From: Phenylobacterium sp.
Lineage (GTDB): Bacteria > Pseudomonadota > Alphaproteobacteria > Caulobacterales > Caulobacteraceae
NCBI RefSeq assembly: GCF_016793225.1
Contig: NZ_JAEUMN010000010.1
Coordinates: forward strand, 1-46,754
Length of the DNA stretch: 46,754 nt
Direction: 5' to 3'
A model generated the notes under the pieces. The model was given only the letters and a program-made list of their open reading frames with translations. It was not told the DNA's origin and searched no databases. Below, one piece after another: positions 1 through 8,699 of this stretch; position 1 is the stretch's first letter, and each line of letters opens with the position of its first letter. A program made the translations under genes and the position numbers.

Positions 1-606
1 ATCGCCGGGCAGGAGCCGGCCCTGCGCCGAGAGCAGGAAGGCGGGGAGCGCCAGCAGCCGCTCGCGATAGGGTTCGCCCGCCTCGCGACTGACGGCCCGG
101 CCGGTGCGGGGGCTGACGTAGACCAGGTCGTCGACGGCGCCGGTGGCGGCGCAGCGCGAGAGGTCGAGGCCGAAGCCCAGGTCCTGCAGCAGCCCGGCCT
201 CGAAGCGCACGAAGACGGCGGGCCAGATCTCGGCGTGCGCGAGGGCGGCGGCCAGCGCCTCGAAGGCGAGGAAGGCCCCCGGGTGCGGCTCGCGTTCGGG
301 CAGCGCGCCTGCGGTGACGGCGGCGGCGGCGGCCAGGCCCGCCAGCGCCAGGGGATCGTCGAAGAGCGCTGCCGGCCCCTCACCCTGGGGTTCAAGGACC
401 GCCGAGCCCAGCTGTTCGGCGACCCGGGCGCGGTAGCGGACGAGGCCACGGGCGCCGGGCTGCAGATGCGGTCGCATGCGCTTGGAGCCGCCGCCGGCGA
501 CGTGGGCGGCCCAGCGCCCGTGCCGGGCCGTGAGCAGCTCGACGATGGCCCCGCTCTCGCCGTGGGCGCGGGCCGAGAGCACGTAGGCGTCGTCGGTGAA
601 TTCCAT
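1..606 (-). CDS. recO: DNA repair protein RecO, 5' part (runs off the window)
   Basis: RecO helps RecF/RecR load RecA on gapped single-stranded DNA. The 202 codons present begin MEFTDDAYVLSARAHGESG, the typical first strand of the RecO N-terminal OB fold, and continue through the helical domain (a segment like DDLVYVSPRTGRAVSREAGEPY near the cut). The 3' end lies beyond base 1. In related alphaproteobacteria recO usually follows era directly; here era ends at 8700 on the same strand, about 8 kb away, with unrelated genes between. No clear Shine-Dalgarno precedes the ATG. The 165 bases upstream (607-771) hold no gene I can support. Family assignment is by recognised sequence pattern and context. 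Confidence 0.85.
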   Translation of the reverse strand, partial: MEFTDDAYVLSARAHGESGAIVELLTARHGRWAAHVAGGGSKRMRPHLQPGARGLVRYRARVAEQLGSAVLEPQGEGPAALFDDPLALAGLAAAAAVTAGALPEREPHPGAFLAFEALAAALAHAEIWPAVFVRFEAGLLQDLGFGLDLSRCAATGAVDDLVYVSPRTGRAVSREAGEPYRERLLALPAFLLSAQGRLLPGD

Positions 607-771
607 CGGATCAAGCTGTGGGCTCCGCCCGAGGAAATCCAGCCCCCGGAAACAGCGTCCGCAGCGGCGGCGTCCGAGGCGGCGCTGTCCGGCCTGAAGG
701 CGCTGCTGGAGGTCTACCGGGCGCAGGTGATGCGCGGGGCGCGCCGTCAGGCGGCGTAGAGCCTCACCCGT

Positions 772-1587
772 TCAGGGCGCGCCCCGGGCCGCCGTCTCGA
801 TCGCCGGACGCCACGACGGCTCGACGGGCAGGCCGAAGGTCTCGCGCAGGTGGTGCTCGATGCCGTCGGCGTCGAGGAACGCATAGGTGGGCTCGCCGCC
901 CACGGGCCGGATCGCCAGGCGGTTGAAGAGCAGGCCGTAGCGGGCCTCCGGCGTCGTGCGGCCGGCCAGCAGGGTGTGGCGGAAGTGGCTGGTCGGGTGC
1001 GTGGAGGTGAACCAGTTGGCCATCTCGTAGTCGCGTGGCTCGCAGGGCGTCAGCGAGACGTCGTAGGCCGCGACCCAGCCGGCCTCGCGGCGCACCTCGA
1101 GGCGCAGTTCGTCGCCGACGGGCGTCAGGCGGTAGACGTCGTGCGGGGTTTCCGTCTCGACGTGCGGCGCGAGCGGCAGGGGCGTGGTGAGCACGCAGCC
1201 GCCGAATCCCACGTCGACCAGGCGGCGGCCCGGCTCGCCGGGAATCTCGACGCTCAGCACCTGGTGCGTGCGCGGCTGGGCCGGCGCGTCGGGCGGCATG
1301 TTCCAGCGGACCCGGGCGGCGAGCCCGGTGACCCGGAAGCCCAGGGCCTCCAGCACACGGCGGAACAGGCTGTTCTGCTCGAAGCAGTAGCCCCCTCGCC
1401 CGCCCGCGATGATCTTGGCGTCCACGGCCGCGGGCGAGATGTCGACCCCGCGGTCCAGCAGGCAGTCGATGGCCTCGAAGGTCACCGCGGCGGGATGCAG
1501 GGCGTGCAGGCGCGCCAGCACCTGCGGCGTGGCCGCGCGCGGGCCGTCGTAGCCGATACGGGCGAAGTAGGCGTCGAGGTCAACCAT
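772..1587 (-). CDS. nat: Arylamine N-acetyltransferase
   Basis: Cytosolic enzyme that moves an acetyl group from acetyl-CoA to arylamines, hydrazines or related acceptors through a cysteine thioester. At 271 residues it has the normal family length. The catalytic triad is visible: Cys68 in GGRGGYCFEQN, His108 in RTHQVL and Asp125 in VDVGFGG. The segment before the cysteine reads VTFEAID rather than the common PFENLD, a mild divergence. It stands alone on the minus strand, divergent from the C45-type hydrolase at 1675, so it probably has its own promoter in 1588-1674. The natural substrate cannot be told from sequence. Confidence 0.9.
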   Translation of the reverse strand: MVDLDAYFARIGYDGPRAATPQVLARLHALHPAAVTFEAIDCLLDRGVDISPAAVDAKIIAGGRGGYCFEQNSLFRRVLEALGFRVTGLAARVRWNMPPDAPAQPRTHQVLSVEIPGEPGRRLVDVGFGGCVLTTPLPLAPHVETETPHDVYRLTPVGDELRLEVRREAGWVAAYDVSLTPCEPRDYEMANWFTSTHPTSHFRHTLLAGRTTPEARYGLLFNRLAIRPVGGEPTYAFLDADGIEHHLRETFGLPVEPSWRPAIETAARGAP

Positions 1588-1674
1588 GCCGCTGACTAGT
1601 CCGCCGCGCGGCCCGGCGGAAGGGGTTGCGGGCCGGCGTCAGCGATGCACACGCTGGGTGCGGGAGGGTCGGAC

Positions 1675-2721
1675 ATGCTCCAGATCGTCGACATGGCGGG
1701 CGACGCGCGGACGCGCGGCGTCGCCTGCGGGCGGGCGCTGGCGGGCCGGATCGCGGCGCACATGGCCGACTGGGAGCGGTGGCTGGCGGCGGCGACCGGC
1801 CGGCCCGGCCTCGACTACGTGCGGGCGATGGTGCGCGACACCGACTACCGGACCGCCATCGCCGCCCACACGCCCGATCTGATGGAGGAGGTGCAGGGCC
1901 TGGCCGAGGGCGCGGGCGCCGATCCGGACCTGGTCTACGGCCTGCAGCTGATGGACGAGGAGTGGTTCTACCGGGGCCGGGCGATCCAGAAATGCACCAG
2001 CTTCGCGGTTGTCGAGCCCGGCGGCGACGCCTGGATCGGCCAGAACATGGACCTGGGCGCCTACACGGACGGCCATCAGGTGATGCTGCGGATCGCGGCC
2101 GACGGCGATCGCCCTGCCGCCCTGGTGTTCACGACAGCGGGCGTCATCGGGCTCATGGGCGTGAACGATGCCGGCGTCGGCGTTTGCGTGAACTCGCTGC
2201 CTCAGTTGCCGGCCGCGCCGCATGGCCTGCCCGTGGCGTTCGTGTTGCGGCGGCTGCTGCAGGCGCGCAGCGTGACCGAAGCGGCTGAACTGGCCTGCAC
2301 GCTGCCGCACGCGACGAACCAGCACTACGTGATCGCAGGGCCGGGCGCGGTGCGCGCGTTCGAGACAAGCTCTGCGGGGGTCGTTGAGTACATGCCGCCG
2401 GATCCGGCGCGCGTGTTCCACACCAATCATCCCCTGTCGGACGTCGAGGCCGCGCCCGAAAGCGAAGCTGCTCGGCGGAACTCGGTTCGGCGGCTGGCCT
2501 CGGTGACGGCGCGGCTGGCTCAGGGACGCCCCGGGCTGCCGGAGTATCAGGCCGCATTGTGCGCCCGCGACGATCCCGAGCATCCGGTCTGCCGGGAGGG
2601 CGGTGGGAACATCGGCTTCACGTGCGGGGCGATGATCGCGCGGGTGGCGCCCGGCGAAGTCGAGGCCTGGGCGAGCCCCGGCCCGCCGCGGCGCGAAGGC
2701 TTCACGGCCGTGGGCTTCTGA
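1675..2721 (+). CDS. C45-family (acyl-CoA:6-APA acyltransferase-like) Ntn hydrolase
   Basis: Member of the peptidase C45 / isopenicillin-N acyltransferase-like group: Ntn hydrolases that cleave themselves to expose an N-terminal cysteine and then hydrolyse or transfer acyl amide bonds. The predicted nucleophile is Cys107 in QKCTSFAV, followed by the family pattern WIGQNMDLGAY. The start at 1675 is chosen over an in-frame ATG at 1645 because GGGAGGG lies just ahead of it; the product is 348 residues. There is no signal peptide. The stop is 5 bases before the ATG of the binding lipoprotein, so the two are probably one transcript, which suggests (inference) processing of a peptide or acyl-amino compound that the lipoprotein captures. 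The substrate is unknown. Confidence 0.8.
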   Translation: MLQIVDMAGDARTRGVACGRALAGRIAAHMADWERWLAAATGRPGLDYVRAMVRDTDYRTAIAAHTPDLMEEVQGLAEGAGADPDLVYGLQLMDEEWFYRGRAIQKCTSFAVVEPGGDAWIGQNMDLGAYTDGHQVMLRIAADGDRPAALVFTTAGVIGLMGVNDAGVGVCVNSLPQLPAAPHGLPVAFVLRRLLQARSVTEAAELACTLPHATNQHYVIAGPGAVRAFETSSAGVVEYMPPDPARVFHTNHPLSDVEAAPESEAARRNSVRRLASVTARLAQGRPGLPEYQAALCARDDPEHPVCREGGGNIGFTCGAMIARVAPGEVEAWASPGPPRREGFTAVGF

Positions 2722-2726
2722 GCCCG

Positions 2727-4319
2727 ATGCGGCGGGCTCTGCTGGCGACCGTGCTGGCGTTGCTGGCGGCGGGTTGCGGCAAGGGTCCTGTCACGCGGGG
2801 CGACTGTCCGACCGACGAGCGCTGCCTGCGGGCCGGCAACGTCTCGGACCCCGGTACGCTGGACCCCGCCCGCGCCTTCGTGAAGCAGGAGCAGACGGTC
2901 ATCAACGACTTGCTCGTGGGGCTCACCACCTTCGACGCCGCCGGGCGGCCGGTTCCGGGCATCGCCGAGCGCTGGACCGTCAGCCCCGACCGGCTCACCT
3001 GGACCTTCCACCTGCGCCCCGCTCAGTGGTCGGACGGGGTTGCGATGACGGCGCAGGACTTCGTGTTCTCGCTGCGCCGGGTGGCGGACCCGAAGACCGG
3101 CGCGCTCTATGCCAATCTGATCTACCCGTTCCTGAACGCGCGGGCGGTGATCCGCGGCCGCCTTCCCCCCGAGCGCCTGGGCGTCGAGGCGCCGGATTCC
3201 CGGACGGTCGTGATCCGGCTCGAGCATCCCGTCCCCTACCTGCCCGACCTGATGGCCCACTACGGCCTCGTGCCCGTGCCGCCGCACGCGGTGCGCCGCT
3301 GGGGCGACGGCTGGACCGCGCCGGGCCGGTTCGTCTCGAACGGGCCGTTCCGGCTGGCCGAGTGGCGGCTGGGCGACCGGCTGATCCTGGTGAAGAACCC
3401 GCGCTTCCACGACGCCTCCAGCGTCTGCCTGGATCGCGTCGTCTACCTGCCGATCAACGACTACGTCTCAGCCGAACGGCAGGTGAAGCGCGGCGAGCTG
3501 GACCTCAACTCGGCCTTCGCGGCCAACCGCATCCGGTATCTTCGGGGCGCGGGCGGCATGGGCGCCTATGTGCGCACGCACCCGTGGACCGACCTCGTCT
3601 ACGTCGTCTTCAACCAGAAGCATCCGCCGTTCCAGGACGTGCGGGTGCGCCAGGCGCTGGCCATGGCGATCGACCGCCAGTTCATCGCCCGCAGGCTGCT
3701 GGGCGCGGGCCAGGCGCCGGCCGACGCCTTCGTGCCGCCCGGCATGGGAGCCCTGCCCGCCGCGCCCGACTGGGCGGGCCTGAGCTTCGCCCAGCGGCAG
3801 GCGCGGGCGAAGGCGCTGCTGGCGCAGGCCGGATACGGGCCGGAGCGGCCGCTGCGGTTCCAGCTCAAGACCTTCATCGCCTTCGAGCGGGTGACGCCGG
3901 TGCTGCAGGCCGACTGGCGCGCGATCGGCGTGGAGGTGACGCTCTCCACCACCGACATTCCGGTGTTCTTCGGCGAACTGCAGACGGGCGCGTTCGAGGC
4001 GGGTCTCACCGACTGGATCGCGGACTATCCCGATCCGACCAACTTCCTGAACCTGATGCGCTCGGACGAGCCCGGCGCGAACTACGGCGGCTTCGAGGAT
4101 CCCGAGTACGACCGGCTGGTGGGCGCCGCCGAACGGGAGGCCGACGCCGGGGCGCGAGCCCGGCTCCTGCAGGCGGCCGAGCGGCGACTGCTGCAGGCCG
4201 CGCCCGTGGCCCCCGTCTGGGTCAACCCGAGCCAGAACCTGGTGAACCCCCGCATCACGGGCTGGGTGGACAACGTCGCGGACGTGCACCCCAAGCGCTG
4301 GGTCTGCTTCCGCGAGTGA
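2727..4319 (+). CDS. Peptide ABC transporter substrate-binding lipoprotein (OppA/DppA type)
   Basis: Extracytoplasmic solute-binding protein of family 5 (SBP_bac_5), which binds oligopeptides or similar ligands for an ABC importer. The 530-residue product starts with a lipoprotein signal ending in LLAAGC, with the lipidated Cys at 17. The body shows typical features: DPGTLDPAR near the mature N terminus, TWTFHLRPAQWSDG, and DWIADYPDPTNFL towards the C terminus. The start is the ATG at 2727, because it gives a correct lipobox. It follows the C45 hydrolase by 5 bases. No permease or ATPase of the Opp/Dpp type is nearby, so it either serves a transporter elsewhere or acts otherwise. It converges with the serine hydrolase across about 25 bases. 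Confidence 0.88.
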   Translation: MRRALLATVLALLAAGCGKGPVTRGDCPTDERCLRAGNVSDPGTLDPARAFVKQEQTVINDLLVGLTTFDAAGRPVPGIAERWTVSPDRLTWTFHLRPAQWSDGVAMTAQDFVFSLRRVADPKTGALYANLIYPFLNARAVIRGRLPPERLGVEAPDSRTVVIRLEHPVPYLPDLMAHYGLVPVPPHAVRRWGDGWTAPGRFVSNGPFRLAEWRLGDRLILVKNPRFHDASSVCLDRVVYLPINDYVSAERQVKRGELDLNSAFAANRIRYLRGAGGMGAYVRTHPWTDLVYVVFNQKHPPFQDVRVRQALAMAIDRQFIARRLLGAGQAPADAFVPPGMGALPAAPDWAGLSFAQRQARAKALLAQAGYGPERPLRFQLKTFIAFERVTPVLQADWRAIGVEVTLSTTDIPVFFGELQTGAFEAGLTDWIADYPDPTNFLNLMRSDEPGANYGGFEDPEYDRLVGAAEREADAGARARLLQAAERRLLQAAPVAPVWVNPSQNLVNPRITGWVDNVADVHPKRWVCFRE

Positions 4320-4344
4320 CGCCGCAGCGCGGCCCCGCCCGGCC

Positions 4345-5508
4345 CTACCGGTGCGCGGCGGCGGCCGTGCGGACGGCGCGCTGGAAGGCCGAGAGGGCGT
4401 CGAAAAGCGCCTTGTCGTCGGGCTTCGGCCACTGGGAGTTGACGGCGATCACCAGCCGCTCCTTGGGGACGATCAGGATCGACTGGCCGTAGATGCCCGA
4501 CGCCTCGAACGCCTCGGGGCCGATCCACCAGAAGTAGCCGTAGCCGGCGGGTGCGGGACGGCCGTTGTCGATCTGGCGCGAGGTGGACTCCGCGATCCAG
4601 CCGGGCGGCACGACGCGGCGGCCGTCGATCACGCCGTCATCGAGCACGAACTGGCCCAGGCGCGCATAGTCGCCCAGCGTCATCAGCAGGCAACAGCCGG
4701 CGAGCTCGCGCCCCTGCGGGTCGACCCGCCAGGCGGCGTCGCGGGCCATGCCGTAGGGCCGCCAGATCTTGCGGGAGAGGTAGTCGGCCAGCGGCTCGCC
4801 CACGGCGCGGGCGATGACCAGGCCCGCGAGGTGGGTCTCGGCGGTGTTGTAGTGGAACGCCGCGCCCGGCGGCCGCTCGCGCGGCAGCTTCGCCATGACG
4901 TCCGTCAGCGGATCGCTCCCGCCAAGCGCCGCGCGGTACCAGCGGAAGAGGTCGGACGACCCGCCGACGTAGCCCTCCTCCCATTTGACGCCGGAACTCA
5001 TGGTGAGGAGCTGGCGAACGGTGACGCCCTCGTAGGCCGACCCCTTCAGCTCGGGCACGAACCGCTCGACGCGGTCCGAGAGCCGCAGCCGCCCGTCGCG
5101 GATCGCGGCGCCGGCCAGGAGCGACGTCACCGACTTGGCGACCGACTGCGACACCCAGCGATCGGTGGGCTGGCGTCCGCCGGCGTAGCGCTCGAGGATG
5201 ATCTCGCCGTCCTTCACCACCATGACGCCCGAGACGTTGTACGCGGCCATGTAGCTGTCGAGGGTCCAGCGCTTCCCCTGCCAGTCGTACGCCGGCGCGA
5301 TCTGCCGGGCGGCGATCGGCAGGCCGCGGGCGACGGGCCCGCGGGGCACGATCCGCACCTTGAAGGGCGTGGCCGTGTCGTTGCCGCCGTCCATCGGCCC
5401 GTCGGGCGCCCAGGCGACGGGCGCGGAGGCCTGGCGCGACGGTTGGGCCGTCATCGGCGCGGCGACGGCCAGCAGCGCCGCGATGCTCGGCAGGACAGTT
5501 CGGCGCAT
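4345..5508 (-). CDS. Exported serine hydrolase of the class C beta-lactamase / esterase fold
   Basis: A 387-residue member of the beta-lactamase-related family, which includes class C beta-lactamases, DD-peptidases and esterases. A signal peptide is evident (MRRTVLPSIAALLAVAAPMTAQ), so it acts in the periplasm. The active-site motif is S122-V-A-K125, the second motif Y220-N-T, and the third box reads GIYGQ (338-342), more like esterases than true AmpC enzymes, which usually have KTG. A role in penicillin resistance is therefore not supported. GGGAGGG precedes the ATG. It starts 30 bases after the stop of the J-domain gene on the same strand and may be read through from that operon. Confidence 0.85.
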   Translation of the reverse strand: MRRTVLPSIAALLAVAAPMTAQPSRQASAPVAWAPDGPMDGGNDTATPFKVRIVPRGPVARGLPIAARQIAPAYDWQGKRWTLDSYMAAYNVSGVMVVKDGEIILERYAGGRQPTDRWVSQSVAKSVTSLLAGAAIRDGRLRLSDRVERFVPELKGSAYEGVTVRQLLTMSSGVKWEEGYVGGSSDLFRWYRAALGGSDPLTDVMAKLPRERPPGAAFHYNTAETHLAGLVIARAVGEPLADYLSRKIWRPYGMARDAAWRVDPQGRELAGCCLLMTLGDYARLGQFVLDDGVIDGRRVVPPGWIAESTSRQIDNGRPAPAGYGYFWWIGPEAFEASGIYGQSILIVPKERLVIAVNSQWPKPDDKALFDALSAFQRAVRTAAAAHR

Positions 5509-5538
5509 AGGTCCCTCCCAGGCTCGCCGAAGGCCACC

Positions 5539-6858
5539 TCAGCAGGGCTCGAAGGCGCCGTCGACCTTGAAGTCCCAGGTCAGCTCGACGTCCATCTTGA
5601 CCTGGGGGTTGAGCCTCACCGCCCGGCACCAGTCTGCCCGCCCCTCGTCCAGTTCATTGCGCAGGCTGTGGGCGAGCGCGCGCCCGTAGAGGGCGACGGC
5701 GTGCTCCGGGTGGTCGACAAGCACCTGATCGAAGCGACGCCGCGCCGCGAGGCCCTTGCCGACCTTGATGTTGAGAAAGCCGTTGTCGAGCAGGACCTCG
5801 GCGTTGCCGGGATTGAGGCTGACGGCATGATCGCAGTCGTTGAGCGAACTCTCGCGCCACCAGCCCTCAGCGGTCATCCGGCACAGCCGTGCCCAGGTGT
5901 TGGCGTCGTGCGGCTCAGCGTCGGCCTTCATGGCGAGCTGTTCGTTGGTCAGCTCGCCGATCGGAACATCAGGAAAGGGACTGTCGGGCGTCGAGGCGAG
6001 GACCACCAGCGCGACGACGCCAGCGATCGCAGACAGCCAGACCATCAGTCTGCGGCGGCGCGCGAGGCGTGGGTCCAGGTGGCGCTTCCACCATTTCACA
6101 GACTCCGGACTGAACTCAGGCTCCAGCCATCCGTCAGTGGTCGTGGCCCGTCGCAGGAGCCGGCGCACGGCGTCGCGGTCGAAGCGGGTGTCGCGGCTCT
6201 CCTTCCGCGGGGGCGGGCTCGTGAGGAGCTGATAGGCACGCGTGTCGCGGACCTCGGCGCGGTCGGTCACCGTGCGGCCGAGCTCACGGAGGGCATCCAC
6301 TTCGGGCAGGCTCGCCCAGCCGAGCTGGCCGGCCCGGCGCCAGCCGAAATGGTCAAGCACCGGCCAGACCAGGACGTCGGCTTTGGGCGAGAGCTCAAGC
6401 AGGGCCCGGGCAAGGCCCACGCCGGTGTGCTGGAAGACTTCGAGATGGTCCAGGACCGGCGACTTCAGGATGGCGTCGAGGGCGGCTGTCAGGTCGGCGT
6501 CGGACGCTCCCCCGGAACGAGCCCGATCGATAAGCGCGCGGCAGGCCGCCCAGTGCTCCTCGAATGGGTCTCGGGCCTCGGCCTCGGGCGACGTCTCGGG
6601 CGACGTCTCGGGCGACGACGCAGCTTCGGAGGCCGACGGCGGCCGCGGCTCGCTCTCCCCTTGGACGGCTTCGGCCGCCTTCGGCCCGTGCTCGGCCCAG
6701 GCCATCGCCGCTTCGTAGGCGCTTCGGAGGCGCTTGAACGCCTCGGGGTCATCCTCGGGATGCGTGACCTTCAGCCGTTGCGCATAAGCGCGGCGGACCG
6801 ACCTGGTGTCAGCGGTGGCCGCCAGGCCGAGTTCGGCCCAGACTTCCTCGGGCGTCAC
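5539..6858 (-). CDS. Membrane-anchored J-domain-like co-chaperone with C-terminal TPR-like repeats
   Basis: Probable partner of the adjacent Hsp70. Residues 1-55 form a short N-terminal J-like domain (VWAELGL...RRAYAQRLK) whose loop reads H33-P34-E35, not the usual HPD, followed by [14 protein letters not shown]. This resembles the DjlB/DjlC proteins that work with HscC in E. coli (recalled, not searched). Residues 80-95 hold a SPET tandem repeat; one membrane helix lies at about 271-289 after an RRRR stretch; residues 320-430 look like tetratricopeptide repeats ([26 protein letters not shown]). The GTG start overlaps the Hsp70 stop as GTGA, which supports translational coupling. The large soluble N-terminal part would face the cytoplasm and the repeats the periplasm (inference from the positive-inside rule). 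Confidence 0.78.
   Translation of the reverse strand: MTPEEVWAELGLAATADTRSVRRAYAQRLKVTHPEDDPEAFKRLRSAYEAAMAWAEHGPKAAEAVQGESEPRPPSASEAASSPETSPETSPEAEARDPFEEHWAACRALIDRARSGGASDADLTAALDAILKSPVLDHLEVFQHTGVGLARALLELSPKADVLVWPVLDHFGWRRAGQLGWASLPEVDALRELGRTVTDRAEVRDTRAYQLLTSPPPRKESRDTRFDRDAVRRLLRRATTTDGWLEPEFSPESVKWWKRHLDPRLARRRRLMVWLSAIAGVVALVVLASTPDSPFPDVPIGELTNEQLAMKADAEPHDANTWARLCRMTAEGWWRESSLNDCDHAVSLNPGNAEVLLDNGFLNIKVGKGLAARRRFDQVLVDHPEHAVALYGRALAHSLRNELDEGRADWCRAVRLNPQVKMDVELTWDFKVDGAFEPC
6583..6618. repeat. 12-base tandem repeat, three copies, inside the J-protein gene
   Basis: Three head-to-tail copies of a 12-base unit (ctcgggcgacgt; the last copy has one change) encode the SPET repeat in the linker after the J-like domain. 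The unit is a multiple of three, so copy-number change would lengthen or shorten the linker without breaking the frame. Confidence 0.8.
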
Positions 6859-8558
6859 AGGACGACCTGACCCTCAAGGCGGTCGAGCGCTTCGGTCAGC
6901 TCGTTTCGGTGGTGCTCGATGGCGCGCGGGTCCTGGCCGGCGAGCACGGCCTCGAACTGGTGCATCCAGCCCGCGACGGCGGCGCGCTCGTCGCCCAGCA
7001 GGGACTCGAAGCAGCGGGCGGCGCGGGCCAGGACGGCGAGGTTGGCCTGCTCGTCTCGCGGGTGCACCTTGAGGGCCGCCAGCCTGGCCCTTCGCTCGGC
7101 GAAGTCGTCGCTGGACACCACGTCCGCATCGGCGATCACCAGTTCGCGTCGCTCGCCCGTCTCGGGGACGAGGACGTCCACTTCCAGCAGGCCATTGATG
7201 TCGTACGAGAAGCGGCAACTGATCGCGACCTGGCCTGCGGGCTTTGGCGGCACCTGGATGTCGACCGAGCCCAGATGGATGTTCTCGCTTACGAAGCGTG
7301 ACTCGCCCTGGTAGACGCGCACCTCGATGTAGGGCTGGTTGTCGACCATTGTGCTGAAGACCTGCTCGCGGCTCGCCGGCACCGTGGTGTTGCGCTCAAG
7401 GATCGGCGCGAAGAGGCCATCCCGGACCCCGCCGTTCGGCAGGCTTTCCGCGACGCAGATTCCCAGCGAATAGGGGCAGACGTCGGTCAGCACGATCTCG
7501 TCGAGGGCCGCGTCGCGCGCCTTCAGCCCGGCCTGAATGGCGGCTCCCCGGGCCACGGCCTCATCGGGGTCGATCGCGCTCGAGGGGAAGCGGCCGAACA
7601 TGCGGGTGACGGCCCGGCGGACCAGGGGCATGCGGGTCGCGCCGCCCACCAGGATCACCTCGTCCATCTCGTCCACGCGCAGGCGCCCGTCCTGCAGGGC
7701 GCGAAGCACCGGCTCGCGCAGCCGTGCGACGAGCGGCTCGGCCCAGCTCTCGTATTCGTCGACCGTGACCGTCATCTCCTCGCGATGGCCCTGCCAGGTG
7801 AGCGCGAGCGTGGCTTGAGGCTCGGTCGACAGGGCGCGCTTGGCGCGTTCGGCCAGGTCGCGGATCTTCTGGGTGAGCGCGTCGACCCGCTCGAGCTTCA
7901 ACCCAAGGGCCTCTCCGAAACGGGCGCGCATGCGGGCGACCAGGATCTCGTTGAAGTCCTCGCCTCCGAGCCGGTTGTCGCCGGAGGACGCACGGACCTC
8001 GAGCACGCCCTCGAAGATCTCCAGGATCGAGACGTCGAAAGTGCCGCCGCCCAGGTCGAAAACCAGGAACCGGGTCTCGCGTCCTCGCTCAGCGATGCCA
8101 TAGGCCAGCGCCGCGGCGGTGGGCTCGTTGATCAGGCGGTCGACCTTGAGGCCGGCGAGTTGCCCCGCCTGGCGGGTGGCCTTGCGCTGCTTGTCGTTGA
8201 AGTAGGCCGGGACGGTGATGACGGCCTCGGTGACGGGTTCGCGCAGGAAAGCCTCTGCGTCGGCCTTGAGGCTGCGCAGCACCACCGCCGAGAGTTCCTC
8301 GGGCGTGAAGGTCACCTGGCCAAGCCGCACCTTTCGCTGGGTCCCCATGTAGCGCTTGAAGGCGGTGGCGGTGAGCTCGGGATGGGTCACCTGCCGCTCC
8401 CGGGCGGCAAGGCCGACGATGACGTTCTGCTTCTCGTCTAAGCTGACCGCCGACGGCGTGAGCACGTGCCCCAGGCTGTTGGGGATCATGACGACCTGAC
8501 CGTCGCGCCAGATCGCAACCGCGCTGTTTGTCGTCCCAAGGTCGATACCGATAATCAC
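6855..8558 (-). CDS. hscC: HscC-like Hsp70 chaperone
   Basis: ATP-dependent chaperone of the Hsp70 family, 567 residues, shorter than DnaK (about 640) and close to E. coli HscC (about 556). The ATPase domain shows GIDLGTTNS at the N terminus, [11 protein letters not shown] (phosphate loop 2) and [11 protein letters not shown] (adenosine-binding segment). The substrate domain follows ([20 protein letters not shown]), with a shortened lid. The start is the GTG at 8558, which places [11 protein letters not shown] at the N terminus as in all Hsp70s; upstream in-frame starts at 8606 and 8585 would add an unusual tail. GAGGGGGA precedes the GTG but is buried in a hairpin (8561-8579). The stop overlaps the start of the J-protein. 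The true dnaK-dnaJ pair is expected elsewhere; this is an accessory system. Confidence 0.85.
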   Translation of the reverse strand: MIIGIDLGTTNSAVAIWRDGQVVMIPNSLGHVLTPSAVSLDEKQNVIVGLAARERQVTHPELTATAFKRYMGTQRKVRLGQVTFTPEELSAVVLRSLKADAEAFLREPVTEAVITVPAYFNDKQRKATRQAGQLAGLKVDRLINEPTAAALAYGIAERGRETRFLVFDLGGGTFDVSILEIFEGVLEVRASSGDNRLGGEDFNEILVARMRARFGEALGLKLERVDALTQKIRDLAERAKRALSTEPQATLALTWQGHREEMTVTVDEYESWAEPLVARLREPVLRALQDGRLRVDEMDEVILVGGATRMPLVRRAVTRMFGRFPSSAIDPDEAVARGAAIQAGLKARDAALDEIVLTDVCPYSLGICVAESLPNGGVRDGLFAPILERNTTVPASREQVFSTMVDNQPYIEVRVYQGESRFVSENIHLGSVDIQVPPKPAGQVAISCRFSYDINGLLEVDVLVPETGERRELVIADADVVSSDDFAERRARLAALKVHPRDEQANLAVLARAARCFESLLGDERAAVAGWMHQFEAVLAGQDPRAIEHHRNELTEALDRLEGQVVL

Positions 8559-8560
8559 GC

Positions 8561-8579
8561 GCGTCCCCCTCGGGGACGC
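8561..8579 (-). promoter_or_regulatory. Perfect 8-bp hairpin covering the hscC ribosome-binding site
   Basis: On the mRNA, GCGUCCCC pairs with GGGGACGC around a three-base GAG loop. It ends two bases before the GTG start of the Hsp70 gene. The likely Shine-Dalgarno (GAGGGGGA) is formed by the loop and the 3' arm, so the hairpin would hide it. This could be a translational control element, or a chance palindrome if translation starts further upstream. No experiment is implied. Confidence 0.5.
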
Positions 8580-8699
8580 CCGCACCCCTGGGCGCGCCCG
8601 GGCCAAATCTGGCGCAAACCGGAGGGCATCGTCACGCTTGTTTTTCGAGTGTTGTCCGCCGGGCCGCGGGCGGCCGTTCTCAACAGGCGGCCTCGCGGA

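Noticed and set aside
607-771. Possible small plus-strand coding region reading ALSGLKALLEVYRAQVMRG near its end
   Set aside because: There is no in-frame ATG, GTG or ribosome-binding site outside recO, and the frame extends antisense through recO.
4345-5508. Antibiotic-resistance beta-lactamase
   Set aside because: SxxK and YxN are present but the third box is GIYGQ rather than KTG; an esterase or peptidase-like role is at least as likely.
4351-6870. Plus-strand open frame of 839 codons
   Set aside because: It is antisense to the serine hydrolase and the J-protein, which have recognisable domains, and its own sequence is the low-complexity Arg/Gly/Ala/Asp mix of a GC-driven shadow frame.
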